A stretch of DNA of 64,000 nt from Cupriavidus necator (GTDB taxonomy: Bacteria; Pseudomonadota; Gammaproteobacteria; Burkholderiales; Burkholderiaceae), in NCBI GenBank assembly GCA_022041995.1, contig CP074382.1, positions 434,001 to 498,000 on the forward strand, written 5' to 3'. Numbering within the stretch: position 1 is the stretch's first letter; each line of letters begins with the position of its first letter. The notes beneath the pieces were generated by a model. That model did no database searches. It was not told where the DNA came from and was given only the letters and a program-made list of their open reading frames with translations. This document shows positions 45,526-55,211 of the stretch, in pieces. Both the position numbers and the translations under genes were made by a program.

Positions 45526-46330
45526 AACTACCTTAACACACGCCGCCTTCCCGGTCAAATGTGAAACTTCCCGGCTCGAAGCTCCTACCTGCAGCGGGTG
45601 TTGCAAGTGTCGCCCAGTAAGCAGCACTGGACCTGACTGCGTGCGGGCGAGATAAGAGACGTGGCCTTCCGTAAGTCCAGGCGTCAGGATTGGAAACAAC
45701 GAACCGTCGCCGAAGACGTCGACCACACGGTCGAATTTGCCATCCGGGTTCTTTCATGAACTGGAACTCTTGGAGGGCAGGCCTGCCTGCCATCGAAGAA
45801 GCGATCTTCCATTCCCTGAACGAAAAGAGGTTCTCGGACTTCGATTCCGCAGCCCTAACCGGGGCGGGGGTAGAACTGAACATCCTTTGGGATGTCTGGC
45901 ATCCCGGAAATGTGATCGAGATGGAGATGGGTCATAAAGACCCCTTTGAGGGAAGCCCCTTCCGATCTGATCGCCGACGAAGCGTTTGTGTGGGCCTCCC
46001 TCTTCTCAGTCTTCGCGAAGTTTCTCACGACCCATCCGGCTCCTCGGATCTTCAACAAACCGCTTTGAAATTCGTGGGTCGATCATGAAGAGTCCCTGTG
46101 TGGGATGCTGCAAGAGATGTGTGTATATCTGGATCGGTTCCTCATGATCCATGGGCCCCGCTTGTATGACCTTTGGATCATTCAAATTAAGCAGTCCGGA
46201 AAGACCGTCAACCCAGGCTGCGCTGGCGATCGTCTGGACCTGGATTGGTCCCGGCTGGTCCGGGAGCTGAGAGAAGCCACACTTCAAACCGACTTGGGGA
46301 GCCGAGCTGTAGAACACCGAAAATGCGTCA
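45526..46330 (-). pseudogene. Metallo-beta-lactamase-fold hydrolase, multiply frameshifted
   Basis: The coding order from the right is PIQIYTHLLQHPTQGLFMID (46317-46006 frame), then VFMTHLHLDHISGMPDIP with the HxHxDH zinc motif (46058-45855 frame), then VVDVFGDGSLFPILTPGLTEGHVSYLARTQSGPVLLTG (45726 frame). An extra G near 45625 destroys the next Asp motif. TPGLTEGH has Leu where the family has His. At least three frame changes show the gene is dead. Relatives include lactonases and hydrolases. Confidence 0.8.
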
Positions 46331-46722
46331 ATGACTGCGACGTCAGCACGACCTGCGCATATGCACTCGCATTCGCCACCCGCCCCCCCGTTCGAGCCGG
46401 AGCAAGACCTCGGCTCACTCCTGCGATGGTCCCTTGCCGCGCTTCGAGTTGCGCACCGATTCCGTGGTGGTGCGTCTGGTCAGAATGACCGTGAAGAAAA
46501 CTCGGGAAGCGCTGCTTGCCGAGGTCCAACGCTCGCACGGTCTGAGAGAGGGCCAACTAAGGGTAGTGGTTGGCCGCTCTGCGCCCAAGGGACGGCGCTG
46601 CGATCGCTGCCCAATTAGCCGAAAGGCGGCATGCGCAAGGTCTATTTGGCCGACGCCATTGCGCTTTGATGACCCTAGCGTTTGAGAAATGTCAGGGCTG
46701 CAGCACCCTATGCCGCTCATTG
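46331..46722. other. Unassigned stretch
   Basis: Short frames on both strands overlap without any domain or ribosome site. Nothing is supported. Confidence 0.4.
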
Positions 46723-46878
46723 TTACAAACAAATCTTAAAATCACCCTTTCCGATTTCAAGGAACCAGCAGTCGTCAGACCACCCCTCCATTTCCGTAGC
46801 GAATGCGGACATAGCGCCCCCAAGAACAGTCGCAGACATTAAACCCACGAACACCACATTCTTAATAATCTTCCGCAT
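46723..46878 (-). CDS. Small secreted peptide gene (51 residues)
   Basis: ATG 46878 is preceded by GGAG at a good distance on the coding strand. MRKIIKNVVFVGLMSATVLG and GAMSAFA form a standard Sec signal peptide (KK-type n-region, hydrophobic core, AFA cleavage). The mature part is only about 24 residues, acidic and aromatic, with two Cys (DDCWFLEIGKGDFKIC) that could pair. Not recognised. The AT-rich promoter region and an FNR-type box lie upstream. Confidence 0.6.
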   Translation of the reverse strand: MRKIIKNVVFVGLMSATVLGGAMSAFATEMEGWSDDCWFLEIGKGDFKICL

Positions 46879-46949
46879 GGCAATCTCCATAAATCGAAAA
46901 TAATTTTCTAACACTTCGATATGAGCCGAGAAAAGCGGAACGGCTTCAG

Positions 46950-47072
46950 TTAATACAGTACGAATGCATAGCGTAATCTATCAATACTGATATGACGTCC
47001 CATTCCCTTGCTAACATCTCCTAGAGTGGTAAAGGCTAGTTTATCTATCAGGTATGCTAAGGCAAGGTCCAT
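46950..47072 (-). CDS. Possible 40-residue ORF downstream of an FNR-type box
   Basis: MDLALAYLIDKLAFTTLGDV, then SKGMGRHISIDRLRYAFVLY, ends at TAA. The upstream GGAAAG is a weak ribosome site. It lies between the FNR-type box and the secreted-peptide gene, on the same strand. It may be a leader peptide or chance. Confidence 0.3.
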   Translation of the reverse strand: MDLALAYLIDKLAFTTLGDVSKGMGRHISIDRLRYAFVLY

Positions 47073-47092
47073 CTGCTTCAACTTTCCTTCGC

Positions 47093-47106
47093 TTGATCTA
47101 AATCAA
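47093..47106. promoter_or_regulatory. FNR/ANR-type operator
   Basis: TTGATCTAAATCAA is a perfect TTGAT-N4-ATCAA palindrome. It is the second such site in the window, again upstream of a small exported-peptide gene read leftwards. Confidence 0.6.
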
Positions 47107-47692
47107 GATCTAGTGAGACGCGCAAAGACGAGCGGCCTCAAACACAGCCTAGTTCGGCCCACCTACAGGCGCTAAACTTGCAGCGCAACAAACGATGGAC
47201 ATCGAGGAAGCACATCGCTCAGTAATCCGTGCTGCCTGGTCCAATTGTGCCGTCGCCGTTCCCGCTAGCCTCGCTTCGCCGTTGAATCCAACCGTGCAGG
47301 TCCGACGGTGCCAGCGAGGTGCACGGGTCATCGAACAGATGCGCGATGATGTTGCGGTGCGGTATGAGCTTCTTGGCGGAAGATATCGCGCCTTGCCGCC
47401 ATGGCCGGTCCGCCGGCGCGGCCATGGATCACGAAGGCGCGCAAAACCTGGAGCGGAAGCGGCTGCATCGGTGCCGGGACAGTTATGCCGACGCTTCTCC
47501 GCTGGTTCGCCACGGTGGACAAGGGAGGCGGCGGTGGATTTGGCACGAGCATCTCAGCCGCGAACGCGCGCCTTAGGCTTGGAAGCGCACGTAGTGGCGC
47601 TGCCGCACACGCATCCCGGCCTCGGGCGTGGCGCCAGATCAGCCACTTGCTGCCCAATCTCGGACATGACGAGGTGCCTGCGTCTCAGCGCA
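47107..47692. other. Unassigned stretch left of the IS66 element
   Basis: Several overlapping frames (plus 47195-47704, minus 47328-47657) have no recognisable domain. Its right edge is the IS66 target duplication. Confidence 0.4.
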
Positions 47693-47725
47693 GTAACCTC
47701 GTAAGCGCGAAATTGACCCCACCTA

Positions 47726-48890
47726 GTGTAGCGTTCTGTTCTTGATGGAACTTATATGAATTCGGCGTCTCCAATGCCCACACTGCGACACAGCGTGGAG
47801 AGAGTGAGTGCGAGTTGCCCCCGAGATCATGTTGACCGACGAGGAGCGAACCAATTTGACGAGGCTGGTTCGGTCGAAGCTCACGAGCGTGAGGCTGGCG
47901 CAGCGCGCGCGCATTGTGCTGCTGGCCGCCAACGGAATGCAGAACAAGGACATCGCCGAGCAGTTGGGAGTCGGACGCGTGCAGGTCTCGCGTTGGCGTG
48001 AGCGGTATGCGCAATCGGGGCTGGCCGGTATCGAACGCGACTTGCCGCGCGGTGCGCCGCCGGTGAAGGTGGACACGGCGCGGCTGGTGGAGCTGACCAC
48101 TCAAACCAAGCCCGTTGCGGCCACGCACTGGAGCACGCGCAAGATGGCCGCCGAATTGGGCGTGAGCGCCAGCACCGTCATGCGCCATTGGCACGCCCAC
48201 GGGTTGAAGCCGCACATCGTGCGCGGCTTCAAGGTGTCGCGCGATCCGAAGTTCGTCGAGAAGCTCGAAGACATCGTCGGCCTCTACATGTCGCTACCCG
48301 AGCACGCGCTGGTGCTGTGCTGCGATGAGAAGAGCCAGGTGCAGGCGCTGGATCGCACGCAGCCCGGCTTGCCGTTGAAGAAGGGGCGTGCGGCCACCAT
48401 GACGCACGACTACAAGCGCAACGGCACGACCACGCTGTTTGCCGCGCTCAACGTGCTCGATGGCCAGGTCATCGCCCAGTGCCAGCAGCGCCACCGCCAT
48501 ACCGAGTGGCTGAAGTTCCTGCGCAAGATCGACCGCGAGACGCCCAAGGACAAAACGCTGCATCTGATCGCAGACAACTACGCCACCCACAAGCATCCTG
48601 CGGTGCAGGACTGGCTGGCCAAGCATCCGCGATTCAACATGCACTTCACGCCCACCTCCGCATCATGGCTGAACATGGTCGAGCGGTTCTTTCGTGACAT
48701 CACAACCGAGCGACTTCGCCGCGGCGTATTCACCAGCGTGCCGGAACTGGTCGACGCCATCAACGAGTACATCGCTCACCACAACACCAACCCCAAGCCG
48801 TTCATCTGGACCAAGAGCGCTCGCGACATCCTACAGAAGGTCATTCGTGCCAACCGCCGCTTAAGTTCCAAACAGAATGGAACATTGCAC
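47726..48890 (+). mobile_element. IS630-family element at a TA target
   Basis: GTGTAGCGTTCTGTTC at the left and the complement of GTGCAATGTTCCATTC at the right are flanked by TA (47724-47725, 48891-48892), as expected for IS630/Tc1-type insertion. It lies in the short leader between the IS66 left end and tnpA. Confidence 0.92.
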
Positions 48891-48893
48891 TAG
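47829..48893 (+). CDS. IS630-family transposase
   Basis: 354 residues: N-terminal HTH domains (MQNKDIAEQLGVGRVQVSRWRERY, STRKMAAELGVSAST) and the DDE core ALVLCCDEKSQVQALDRT (D), LIADNYATHKHPAV (D), PTSASWLNMVERFFRDIT (E). The stop TAG is formed by the target TA. ATG 47829 is chosen over GTG 47808 (MRVAPEI) because it directly precedes the conserved LTDEER. Confidence 0.94.
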   Translation: MLTDEERTNLTRLVRSKLTSVRLAQRARIVLLAANGMQNKDIAEQLGVGRVQVSRWRERYAQSGLAGIERDLPRGAPPVKVDTARLVELTTQTKPVAATHWSTRKMAAELGVSASTVMRHWHAHGLKPHIVRGFKVSRDPKFVEKLEDIVGLYMSLPEHALVLCCDEKSQVQALDRTQPGLPLKKGRAATMTHDYKRNGTTTLFAALNVLDGQVIAQCQQRHRHTEWLKFLRKIDRETPKDKTLHLIADNYATHKHPAVQDWLAKHPRFNMHFTPTSASWLNMVERFFRDITTERLRRGVFTSVPELVDAINEYIAHHNTNPKPFIWTKSARDILQKVIRANRRLSSKQNGTLH

Positions 48894-48954
48894 TATTTGC
48901 GGCTGAGAGTGGGCAGGCTTGCGTCCGCAACCACTATTTGCGGACGCAATCATG

Positions 48955-49416
48955 ATGGAAGCCGAGTTTGACGCTCCGCCGCTGAGGGTGATCCGTATTC
49001 GCTCCAACGGAAAGCGAGACTATGACCGGAGGGACAAGCGCCGACTGGTCGAGGCATGTCTGCGGCCTGGGGTATCGGTAGCCGGGATGGCCCTCAAGGT
49101 CGGCATCAATACGAACCAGTTGCGCAAGTGGATTCGGCTGCACCAGTTGGCAAATGAAGCCACCGCGGCCGCGGAGTCTGCGTTGCCGGCGTTCGTGCCG
49201 GTCGTCGAGGTGAGCGACGTGATGCGCGTCACGGAATCGCCGATGGTGCGGGGACGTCCGCCGGCCGAGGCGCCTGCTCGCACGCAACCATCGCAGCGCC
49301 CGTCACCAGCGTTAGTGAGGGCGCGGCTACCCAACGGCGTGACGGTCGAACTTGAATGCGGCGGGCAGGACGTTGCGCTTGTGAAGGCGATGATCGAAGC
49401 GTTGGGAGCGCGTTGA
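48955..49416 (+). CDS. tnpA: IS66 accessory protein TnpA
   Basis: 153 residues: basic HTH region (DYDRRDKRRLVEACLRPGVSVAGMALKVGINTNQLRKW) followed by a low-complexity linker and LPNGVTVELECGGQDVALVKAMIEALGA. ATG 48952 or 48955. The stop overlaps the tnpB ATG (TGATG). Confidence 0.88.
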   Translation: MEAEFDAPPLRVIRIRSNGKRDYDRRDKRRLVEACLRPGVSVAGMALKVGINTNQLRKWIRLHQLANEATAAAESALPAFVPVVEVSDVMRVTESPMVRGRPPAEAPARTQPSQRPSPALVRARLPNGVTVELECGGQDVALVKAMIEALGAR

Positions 49417-49769
49417 TGTTCCGATTCGGCTCCGACGTGCAGGTCTACCTTCACCGCAATGCCGTGGATTTCCGCCTCGGGATCAATGGGTTGGTTGCGC
49501 TGGTCGAGCAGTCGATGCAGCTTGATCCCTTTGCCCGCGCCGTCTATGCCTTCCATAACCGTCGGCGCAACCGCGTCAAACTGTTGCTGTGGGACCGTAA
49601 CGGGTTTTGGTTGCTGCTCAAGCGCCTGGAGGAAGACCGCTTCGCGTGGCCACGGCGGCAGCAGACAGTGATCGAGCTGACAACCGAGCAGTTGCACTGG
49701 CTGCTGGACGGTATCGATATGGACGCCGTGCAGCGCCACCCGTCACGCCAATATCAGCACACGGCTTGA
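49416..49769 (+). CDS. tnpB: IS66 accessory protein TnpB (Orf2-like)
   Basis: 117 residues with the family opening VQVYLHRNAVDFRLGINGL and the RNRVKLLLWDRNGFWLLLKRLEEDRF block. Required for IS66 transposition. Intact. Confidence 0.93.
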   Translation: MFRFGSDVQVYLHRNAVDFRLGINGLVALVEQSMQLDPFARAVYAFHNRRRNRVKLLLWDRNGFWLLLKRLEEDRFAWPRRQQTVIELTTEQLHWLLDGIDMDAVQRHPSRQYQHTA

Positions 49770-49826
49770 TTTCCGTTCGGTGTGACGTATACCTATCTGC
49801 GCGGTCGCTGCACTATCGTGTCCAGC

Positions 49827-51183
49827 ATGAACGAACACGACTTCTCGCGATTGCCGCCGGCCGCCCAGGCCTATATCCGCGAACTCGAAGCGAAGGCTGC
49901 CACGAACGCCCAGCACATCGCCGAGCTGACCGAGCGCATCAAGCTCCTCGAAGAGCAGTTCCGACTCGCACAGTCCAAACGCTTCGCACCAAGCAGCGAA
50001 AAGCTCAAGGATCGCCTGTTCGATGAAGCCGAGCAGATGGTTGCCACGGCCCTGCCTGACGACGAGGATGACGCGTTCGCGCTTCCGGACACGGGGTTGC
50101 CGGAACCTGGTAGGCCTGCAGGCGGAAAACGTGGCCGCAAGCCGCTACCGGCGGAGTTACCGCGCCAGCGCATCGAGTACGACCTGACCGAAGACCAGAA
50201 GATCTGCCCATGCTGTCAGGGCTCGATGCACCGCATGGGCGAGGAAGTCAGCGAGCAGTTGCACATCGAAGCAAAGGTCTCAGTGCTGCAGCACGTGCGC
50301 TTCAAATACGCGTGTCGGCACTGCGATCGCGATGCCGACCGAACGCCGGTGTTGACCGCGCCGATGCCAACGCAACCACTGCCGGGCAGCAACGCAAGCC
50401 CGGCAATGCTGGCGACGGTGACCGTCGGCAAGTACGTTGACGGCACGCCGCTGTACCGCATGGAAGATGCGCTGGGGCGGGCTGGGATTGCGGTTGGCCG
50501 TGGAACGCTGGCGAACTGGATCATCCGCCCTGCGCAATTGCACTACAGCCGTCTGTACGAGGCGCTACGCTGCACGCTGCTGTCGCAGCCGCTGATCCAT
50601 GCCGATGAGACGACGGTGCAGGTGCTCAAGGAGGAAGGCAAGGCCGCGCAGAGCAAATCGTATATGTGGGTCTACCGCAGCGCGGAGGACTGCGAGCATC
50701 CGGTGGTGCTGTTCGACTACCAGCCGGGGCGCGGACAGGAGTATCCGCAAACGTTCCTCGCCGGCTACGAGGGCATGTTGATGACCGATGGCTACAGTGC
50801 CTGGCGCACCCTCGAAGGCGTCACGCACTTCGGTTGTCTTGCTCATTCCAGACGGATGTTCGTTGATGCGCAAAAGGGTCAAAAGAAGCCCAGCGCTCGA
50901 GTTGCAAAGGCCCTCGAGTACTTCAAGGCCCTGTATCAGGTGGAGGCGCTCGCCAAGGAGGATCTGCCCAATGGCGAAACGCGCGCCAACTACACGTACC
51001 GGCTGCGTCAGCAGCATAGCGTACCGTTGCTGAAAGCCTTCAAGGCGTGGCTGGATGAGCAGGCGCCACAGGTACTGCCGGAAAGCCTGCTGGGCAAGGC
51101 CATTGCCTACGCGCGCAACCAGTGGGAATACCTGAGTCGATATGCTATCGAGATGGACGAGCGCCGGTGGACAATAACGCGGT
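49827..51183 (+). pseudogene. tnpC: IS66 transposase TnpC, 5' part
   Basis: From ATG 49827: a coiled-coil plus zinc-finger N-terminus (LEEQFRLAQSKRFAPSSEK, CPCCQGSMH, CRHCD) and the DDE region PLIHADETTVQVLKEEG (D) and LMTDGYSAWRTL (D). Close to the end the frame slips: DERRW in one frame, PVDNNAV in another at about 51163-51180. It is then cut by RIT1. The missing end is at 61625. Confidence 0.92.
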
Positions 51184-51213
51184 TCATGCCGCTAGCGGCA
51201 TGAACCGCGTTAT
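51174..51213. repeat. Perfect 40-base palindrome abutting RIT1
   Basis: Two perfectly complementary 20-base arms meet with no loop (centre 51193/51194). The outer ten bases, ATAACGCGGT, are the target sequence also found after the right end of RIT1 (61615-61624). The inner arm ends with its inverted copy next to the RIT1 terminus. Confidence 0.9.
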
Positions 51214-51302
51214 GCCGACACCCAGATTATGCCGCGTCCCGAAGCAAAGGACGCAACAGTTGGGCGGATCCCTGTTCCGTGTCGCTCGGATTGTCGGCAT
51301 TA

Positions 51303-52298
51303 TTAGAGACCCTCAAGGAAGGCAAGCAAGGGATCGGGAGGTTTGTAACGCGTCGGCGCGACGCCGCTCACATTGGCGTGAGCGAGCGCGCGTTCCTTGA
51401 GCCGCATGTCGGCATGCAAGTAGATCTGAGTCGTCTCCGATGATTCGTGACCGAGCCAGAGCGCGATCACGGTCAGGTCTACACCGTGATGCAACAAGCT
51501 CATCGCGGCCGCGTGTCGAAGGGTGTGGGGCGTTACTGATTTTTCCTTTAGCGAGGGACACGACCGACACGCGATTGCGACGTTGCGCGACACAAGCCGC
51601 TGAAGGGCATCGGCGCTCAGATGGCCACCACGCGAACTGGGGAAGACTGGATCATCGGGTTCGCCAGGTTGATACCGCAGCCATGCTTTCAGGACCGCAA
51701 TGACGTCCGGTCGCAGCGGAGTGCATCGCATCTTTCTGCCCTTGCCGAGGCAACGGACATGAGCACCTGTGCCGAGCACCACATCCTGACGCCTGAGAGA
51801 GGTCAGTTCGCTGTTGCGCAGACCCGTTTGAACCGCTACAAGAAGCAGCGTTCGGTCGCGGTTGCCAATCCATGTTCGTACATCGGGTGCTGCTACGAGC
51901 GCTGCTGCCTCGCCCTCGGTGAGAAACTCGACGGGACCGTGTTCACAGCGTTTGGAGGGAATTGCAAGGATGCGCTGACACTGCAGGGACAGCGCCGGCT
52001 CGCTGACCGCAACGAACCGAAAGAAGGCATGCACGGCGGCGAGACGGGTATTGCGTGTCCGCACTGAATTGCCCCTGCCTTGTTCAAGGTGCTGAAGGAA
52101 TTTCTCGATCAAGGACACGTCGAAGTCTTCGATTCGCAGATTCGACGGCGCGCGTCCGATGTGCTTCGCGGCGAAGGCCAGCAGCAGCCGGAATGTGTCG
52201 CGGTAACTCGCTACCGTGTGCGAACTCAAGCCTTGCTGCTGGAGCAGGCGCTGGGTAAAGAAGCGCTGGACGAGGGATGGAAGACTGGCGGCACTCAT
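51303..52298 (-). CDS. ritC: RIT1 tyrosine recombinase, third gene
   Basis: 331 residues. The N-terminal SAM-like core-binding domain (LSSHTVASYRDTFRLLLAFAA) precedes the catalytic domain with Arg in VQTGLRNSELTSL, HxxR in VTPHTLRHAAAM, His in LWLGHESSETT and the nucleophile Tyr in IYLHAD. ATG 52298 overlaps the stop of the second gene (ATGA). All catalytic residues are present. Confidence 0.93.
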   Translation of the reverse strand: MSAASLPSLVQRFFTQRLLQQQGLSSHTVASYRDTFRLLLAFAAKHIGRAPSNLRIEDFDVSLIEKFLQHLEQGRGNSVRTRNTRLAAVHAFFRFVAVSEPALSLQCQRILAIPSKRCEHGPVEFLTEGEAAALVAAPDVRTWIGNRDRTLLLVAVQTGLRNSELTSLRRQDVVLGTGAHVRCLGKGRKMRCTPLRPDVIAVLKAWLRYQPGEPDDPVFPSSRGGHLSADALQRLVSRNVAIACRSCPSLKEKSVTPHTLRHAAAMSLLHHGVDLTVIALWLGHESSETTQIYLHADMRLKERALAHANVSGVAPTRYKPPDPLLAFLEGL

Positions 52299-53242
52299 GG
52301 CCGCTCTCCCGGACAGTTCTTGCCGAGATAGCCTGCCGCAAGCTCAAGCAACTCGGGAACCGCTTCGATGTACCAATAGGTGAGACCGGCATTGGCGTGC
52401 CCGAGGTAGGCCGCAAGTTTCGGCAATTCCCGGGTTACGTCCAGTCCGGCGCGATACCATTCAACCAGCCTTCCAGTCGCGAAACTATGCCGAAAGTCCT
52501 GAAGGCGTGGGCCGTAACCATCGCGTCCATCCTCCGTCGCTGGCCGCAGGCCGACCGCACGCGACATTCTGACGAACATACTTCGGACAGCGCTGGCGTT
52601 CAGCCTCATACCGCGCTCGCCAACCAGGAACGCCTCACTCAATCGTAAAGGGCAGAGTCGGTCGCGGCTCTGAGCATAGCGTTCGAGTGCCGCGCGGGTC
52701 GACTCTTCTACAGGAACAAAGCGCGATTTGCCGAACTTCGATTCCCGGATTGAGAGTATGCCGTTCACGAGGTCAACGTCGGCTCGGTCGAGTCCAAGGG
52801 CTTCACCTGGCCTGAGGCCCGTCGCTACGAGGAGCCCGATAAGCGTCGAATAGGTCAGTGCTCGCATGCCCGTGCGCGAGCGTAGTCGCGCAGCCTGGAT
52901 CATGAGCAGGTTAATTTCTTGGTCGGTGTAAATATGCGGAGGATTGCGCCGTCGTCGTGCGCTCAGGAGCCTTGCTGGAGGAATCTCGTTCCGGCTGTCA
53001 ATAGCGTTCATCCACCTGGCGAATCCCCTCACTTGGGAGAGGCGCCGCCCCCAGGTAGCGCGTTCGACAAGCACGGGCGCCGTCGCCCAGCGCAGAGCCA
53101 GATCGGTGGTGATGAACTCGGCGCCCTCGTGTTCCAGAAGGTCAACAAAATGATTGAGTGCCAATGCCGGTTCATAGAATGTCGCCCCGAGAGCTCGGCG
53201 CACTGCCACGTACCGAGCGAGGGAGTCGCGGATCGCACTCAT
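52295..53242 (-). CDS. ritB: RIT1 tyrosine recombinase, second gene
   Basis: 315 residues from ATG 53242. Catalytic Arg in LLVATGLRPGEALGL, HxxR in LQDFRHSFATGRL, His in AYLGHANAGLTYWY with the Tyr at its end. ATGA overlaps at both sides show translational coupling along the trio. Intact. Confidence 0.93.
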   Translation of the reverse strand: MSAIRDSLARYVAVRRALGATFYEPALALNHFVDLLEHEGAEFITTDLALRWATAPVLVERATWGRRLSQVRGFARWMNAIDSRNEIPPARLLSARRRRNPPHIYTDQEINLLMIQAARLRSRTGMRALTYSTLIGLLVATGLRPGEALGLDRADVDLVNGILSIRESKFGKSRFVPVEESTRAALERYAQSRDRLCPLRLSEAFLVGERGMRLNASAVRSMFVRMSRAVGLRPATEDGRDGYGPRLQDFRHSFATGRLVEWYRAGLDVTRELPKLAAYLGHANAGLTYWYIEAVPELLELAAGYLGKNCPGERP

Positions 53243-54298
53243 ATTGCACCCCCCACCGTAGGCCATGACCGCGCTACACCACGCAGGTCCTCAAACGCGA
53301 CCTTTGCATAGATAGCGGTACTGTCCTGTGAGCGGTGCCGCAATACCTCAGCGATTTCCACGATCGACGCACCATGGCGAATCATCGTCGTCGCCAGACC
53401 GTGGCGGAACAGATGTGCGGCGCCGCGGCATGCGGGGCGAAACCCGGCACGAGCGAAGGCCAGACGAACAATGTGGCCAATTGCCGCCGGTCCCGCCAGA
53501 CCAACGCGCGGCGCCCACATGCGAAGGAAGACCCGTCGCGAGGCGCTCGCGCCCCGATCGTCGCGAAGGTACATTGCAATCGCCTCTCCAACTTCGGATG
53601 GCAGCGGGACATGCTCGACCATTTGCCCCTTACCATGAATAACGAGTTCCCCGAACGCCAGTGGATGTCGCCCAGTTCAAGTGCGACGATCTCTCCGGCA
53701 CGCAAACCGAGCCGCGCCAACAAAAGCAAGATGGCGTAGTCACGGCGCCCGCATGGAGTTGACCGGTCCGCGGAGGTAATGAGGGCTTCGGCCTGCTCAG
53801 GCGTGAGGAACGTTGGCACAGTTGACTGTTTCCACTTGCGAACCGTAGGCACCAACTCATACAGGTCACGTGGCGTATCGCCCCGCAAAAAGAGGAAGTG
53901 GCAAAACGAGCGAAGCGCCACCGCCATCAGCCGCGTGTACTCCGCTGACCGGCCTTTGCTGTGGGCAAGAAGGTGATTTCGGATCGTTACGGCATCAAAT
54001 GCATTGGGCAATATACTGCCGTCGCCGGCATTCTGGCTGTTGAGGAAGTCGCGGATGAATGGCCCGTAGACGAGCAGCGAGTTCTTCGCAAGTCCACGAT
54101 CCTGCCTCAAGTAGTCCAAGTACCGACCGTAGATGTGGGCGATCGCAGATTGGTCGCTCACTGTCGGCAAGTGCACGATGCCTTCGCCACGCAGATAGGC
54201 AAGAAACTGTGCGTGAGCACGGGATTCGATGGGCGCACGGGCACGGTAAATGATGGGTGGCTGCGGTCTGGTCCATCGCCAATGTTGCAGGTCGTCGG
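53239..54298 (-). pseudogene. ritA: RIT1 tyrosine recombinase, first gene, 3' part (frameshifted)
   Basis: From the transposon border the frame reads DDLQHWRWTRPQPPIIYR, RAHAQFLAYLRGEG and GRYLDYLRQDRGLAKNSLLVY, then Arg in LARLGLRAGEIVAL. At a C4 run on the plus strand (53649-53652) one base is missing. The sequence continues in another frame as VIHGKGQMVEHVPLP, HLFRHGLATTMI and VLRHRSQDSTAIYAKV up to 53239. The 5' part lies at 61203-61487. Dead by insertion and by frameshift. Confidence 0.9.
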
Positions 54299-54361
54299 GT
54301 GATGCTGATGGACGTGGCGATCAAACGCGGAGGTTCAGATGTGGAGCGACGGCATTGATGG

Positions 54362-54388
54362 AACAAGGGGCCCGACGGGCCCCTTGTT
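54362..54388. terminator. Bidirectional hairpin terminator
   Basis: AACAAGGGGCCC and GGGCCCCTTGTT form a perfect 12-bp stem with a GAC loop (54362-54373, 54377-54388), seven bases after the last gene of the transposon. A-T pairs at the base make the T-rich side serve both directions. Confidence 0.75.
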
Positions 54389-54394
54389 GCTGGA

Positions 54395-54610
54395 TCAGAA
54401 GTCGTTATCGGCGAGATCGCCAAGGCCATCAGGATGCTCCTGCCGATCTTCGGCCAGCCACTCGGCCAAAGCCAATTGATAGTGTGCAAGCAGACGGTCG
54501 CGCAGATCGTCGAGCAGTTCGATCACAGCCCAGGCCTGCGCGGGCGTCCAGTTGGCGTCGATGAACAGGGGCAATCCCTGGGTGATGCCGGATGGCTGGT
54601 GGAAGGTCAT
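54395..54610 (-). CDS. Small accessory protein of the DDE/ATPase transposon
   Basis: 71 residues from ATG 54610: ITQGLPLFIDANWTPAQAWAVIELLDDLRDRLLAHYQ followed by an acidic tail. A compact helical protein with no known domain that I can name. It follows the ATPase gene by about 50 bases and ends at the hairpin terminator. Confidence 0.7.
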   Translation of the reverse strand: MTFHQPSGITQGLPLFIDANWTPAQAWAVIELLDDLRDRLLAHYQLALAEWLAEDRQEHPDGLGDLADNDF

Positions 54611-54663
54611 GCTGATGTCTTGGTCGTATTGATGAACGTGGCGGTGATGGCCAACGACGCCAC

Positions 54664-55095
54664 TCACCGCCTGGCACGGCGGCTCTGGGTTGCGCTGTAG
54701 ATCTCCAGATAGAGCTTCTCGTCGATCTGCGGCAGCTCCCGCTGCGCGGCTTGGGCCAGAAGCTCGCCGGCCAGATTCATCAGGATGCGGTAATTGCCGG
54801 CGGCGTGTTCGCACAGGGTCTGGCGTAATGGTGTGGTCATCAGCGTGGCGTTGCCAGCGGCGGCCAGCAGGTGGTCCAGGCAAGCCTGCAGCTCGTCGAT
54901 GCTTGCGCTCTCCAGCGCCAGGCGGCATCGGATGCGGCTGCCCAGCGGGATCAGGTCCTCGCGGCTGAACTTCTCCGGCAGGCGGGCGTCGCCGGCAAGC
55001 ACCACGCACAGCAGCAATTGCGAGTCGAAGCGTGCCTGCGCGAGCAGGCGCAGCTCCGAGAGGGCCGGCACAGCCATCTCCTGGGCTTCGTCAAT
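54664..55095 (-). pseudogene. ExeA/TniB-like AAA ATPase, 3' part
   Basis: From the RIT2 border: DEAQEMAVPALSELRLLAQ (end of Walker B), LLLCVVLAGDARLPEKF (sensor 1), SRIRCRLALESASIDELQACLDHLL and HAAGNYRILMNLAGELL. The 5' half is at 58580-58987. Intact apart from the insertion. Confidence 0.92.
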
Positions 55096-55121
55096 TAACG
55101 TTATGCGCAACGTTAATTGAC
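55090..55121. repeat. Perfect palindrome abutting RIT2
   Basis: Two 13-base arms (55090-55102 and 55109-55121) pair around a 6-base spacer ATGCGC. The outer GTCAAT is the target sequence that also follows the right end of RIT2 (58580-58585), and its inverted copy ATTGAC adjoins the RIT2 left terminus. Confidence 0.9.
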
Positions 55122-55211
55122 TAATGTGAAGCACTCCGATATGTGAAGCTACGAAGCTCGAGTCCAGTGGAGATTGGGATCAGCCGCTTCGCGCTTCACA
55201 TAACAAAATCC

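Noticed and set aside
55090..55121. Chromosome dif site
   Set aside because: The 13-6-13 layout is dif-like, but the arms are derived from the local target sequence and do not match XerC/D arms.
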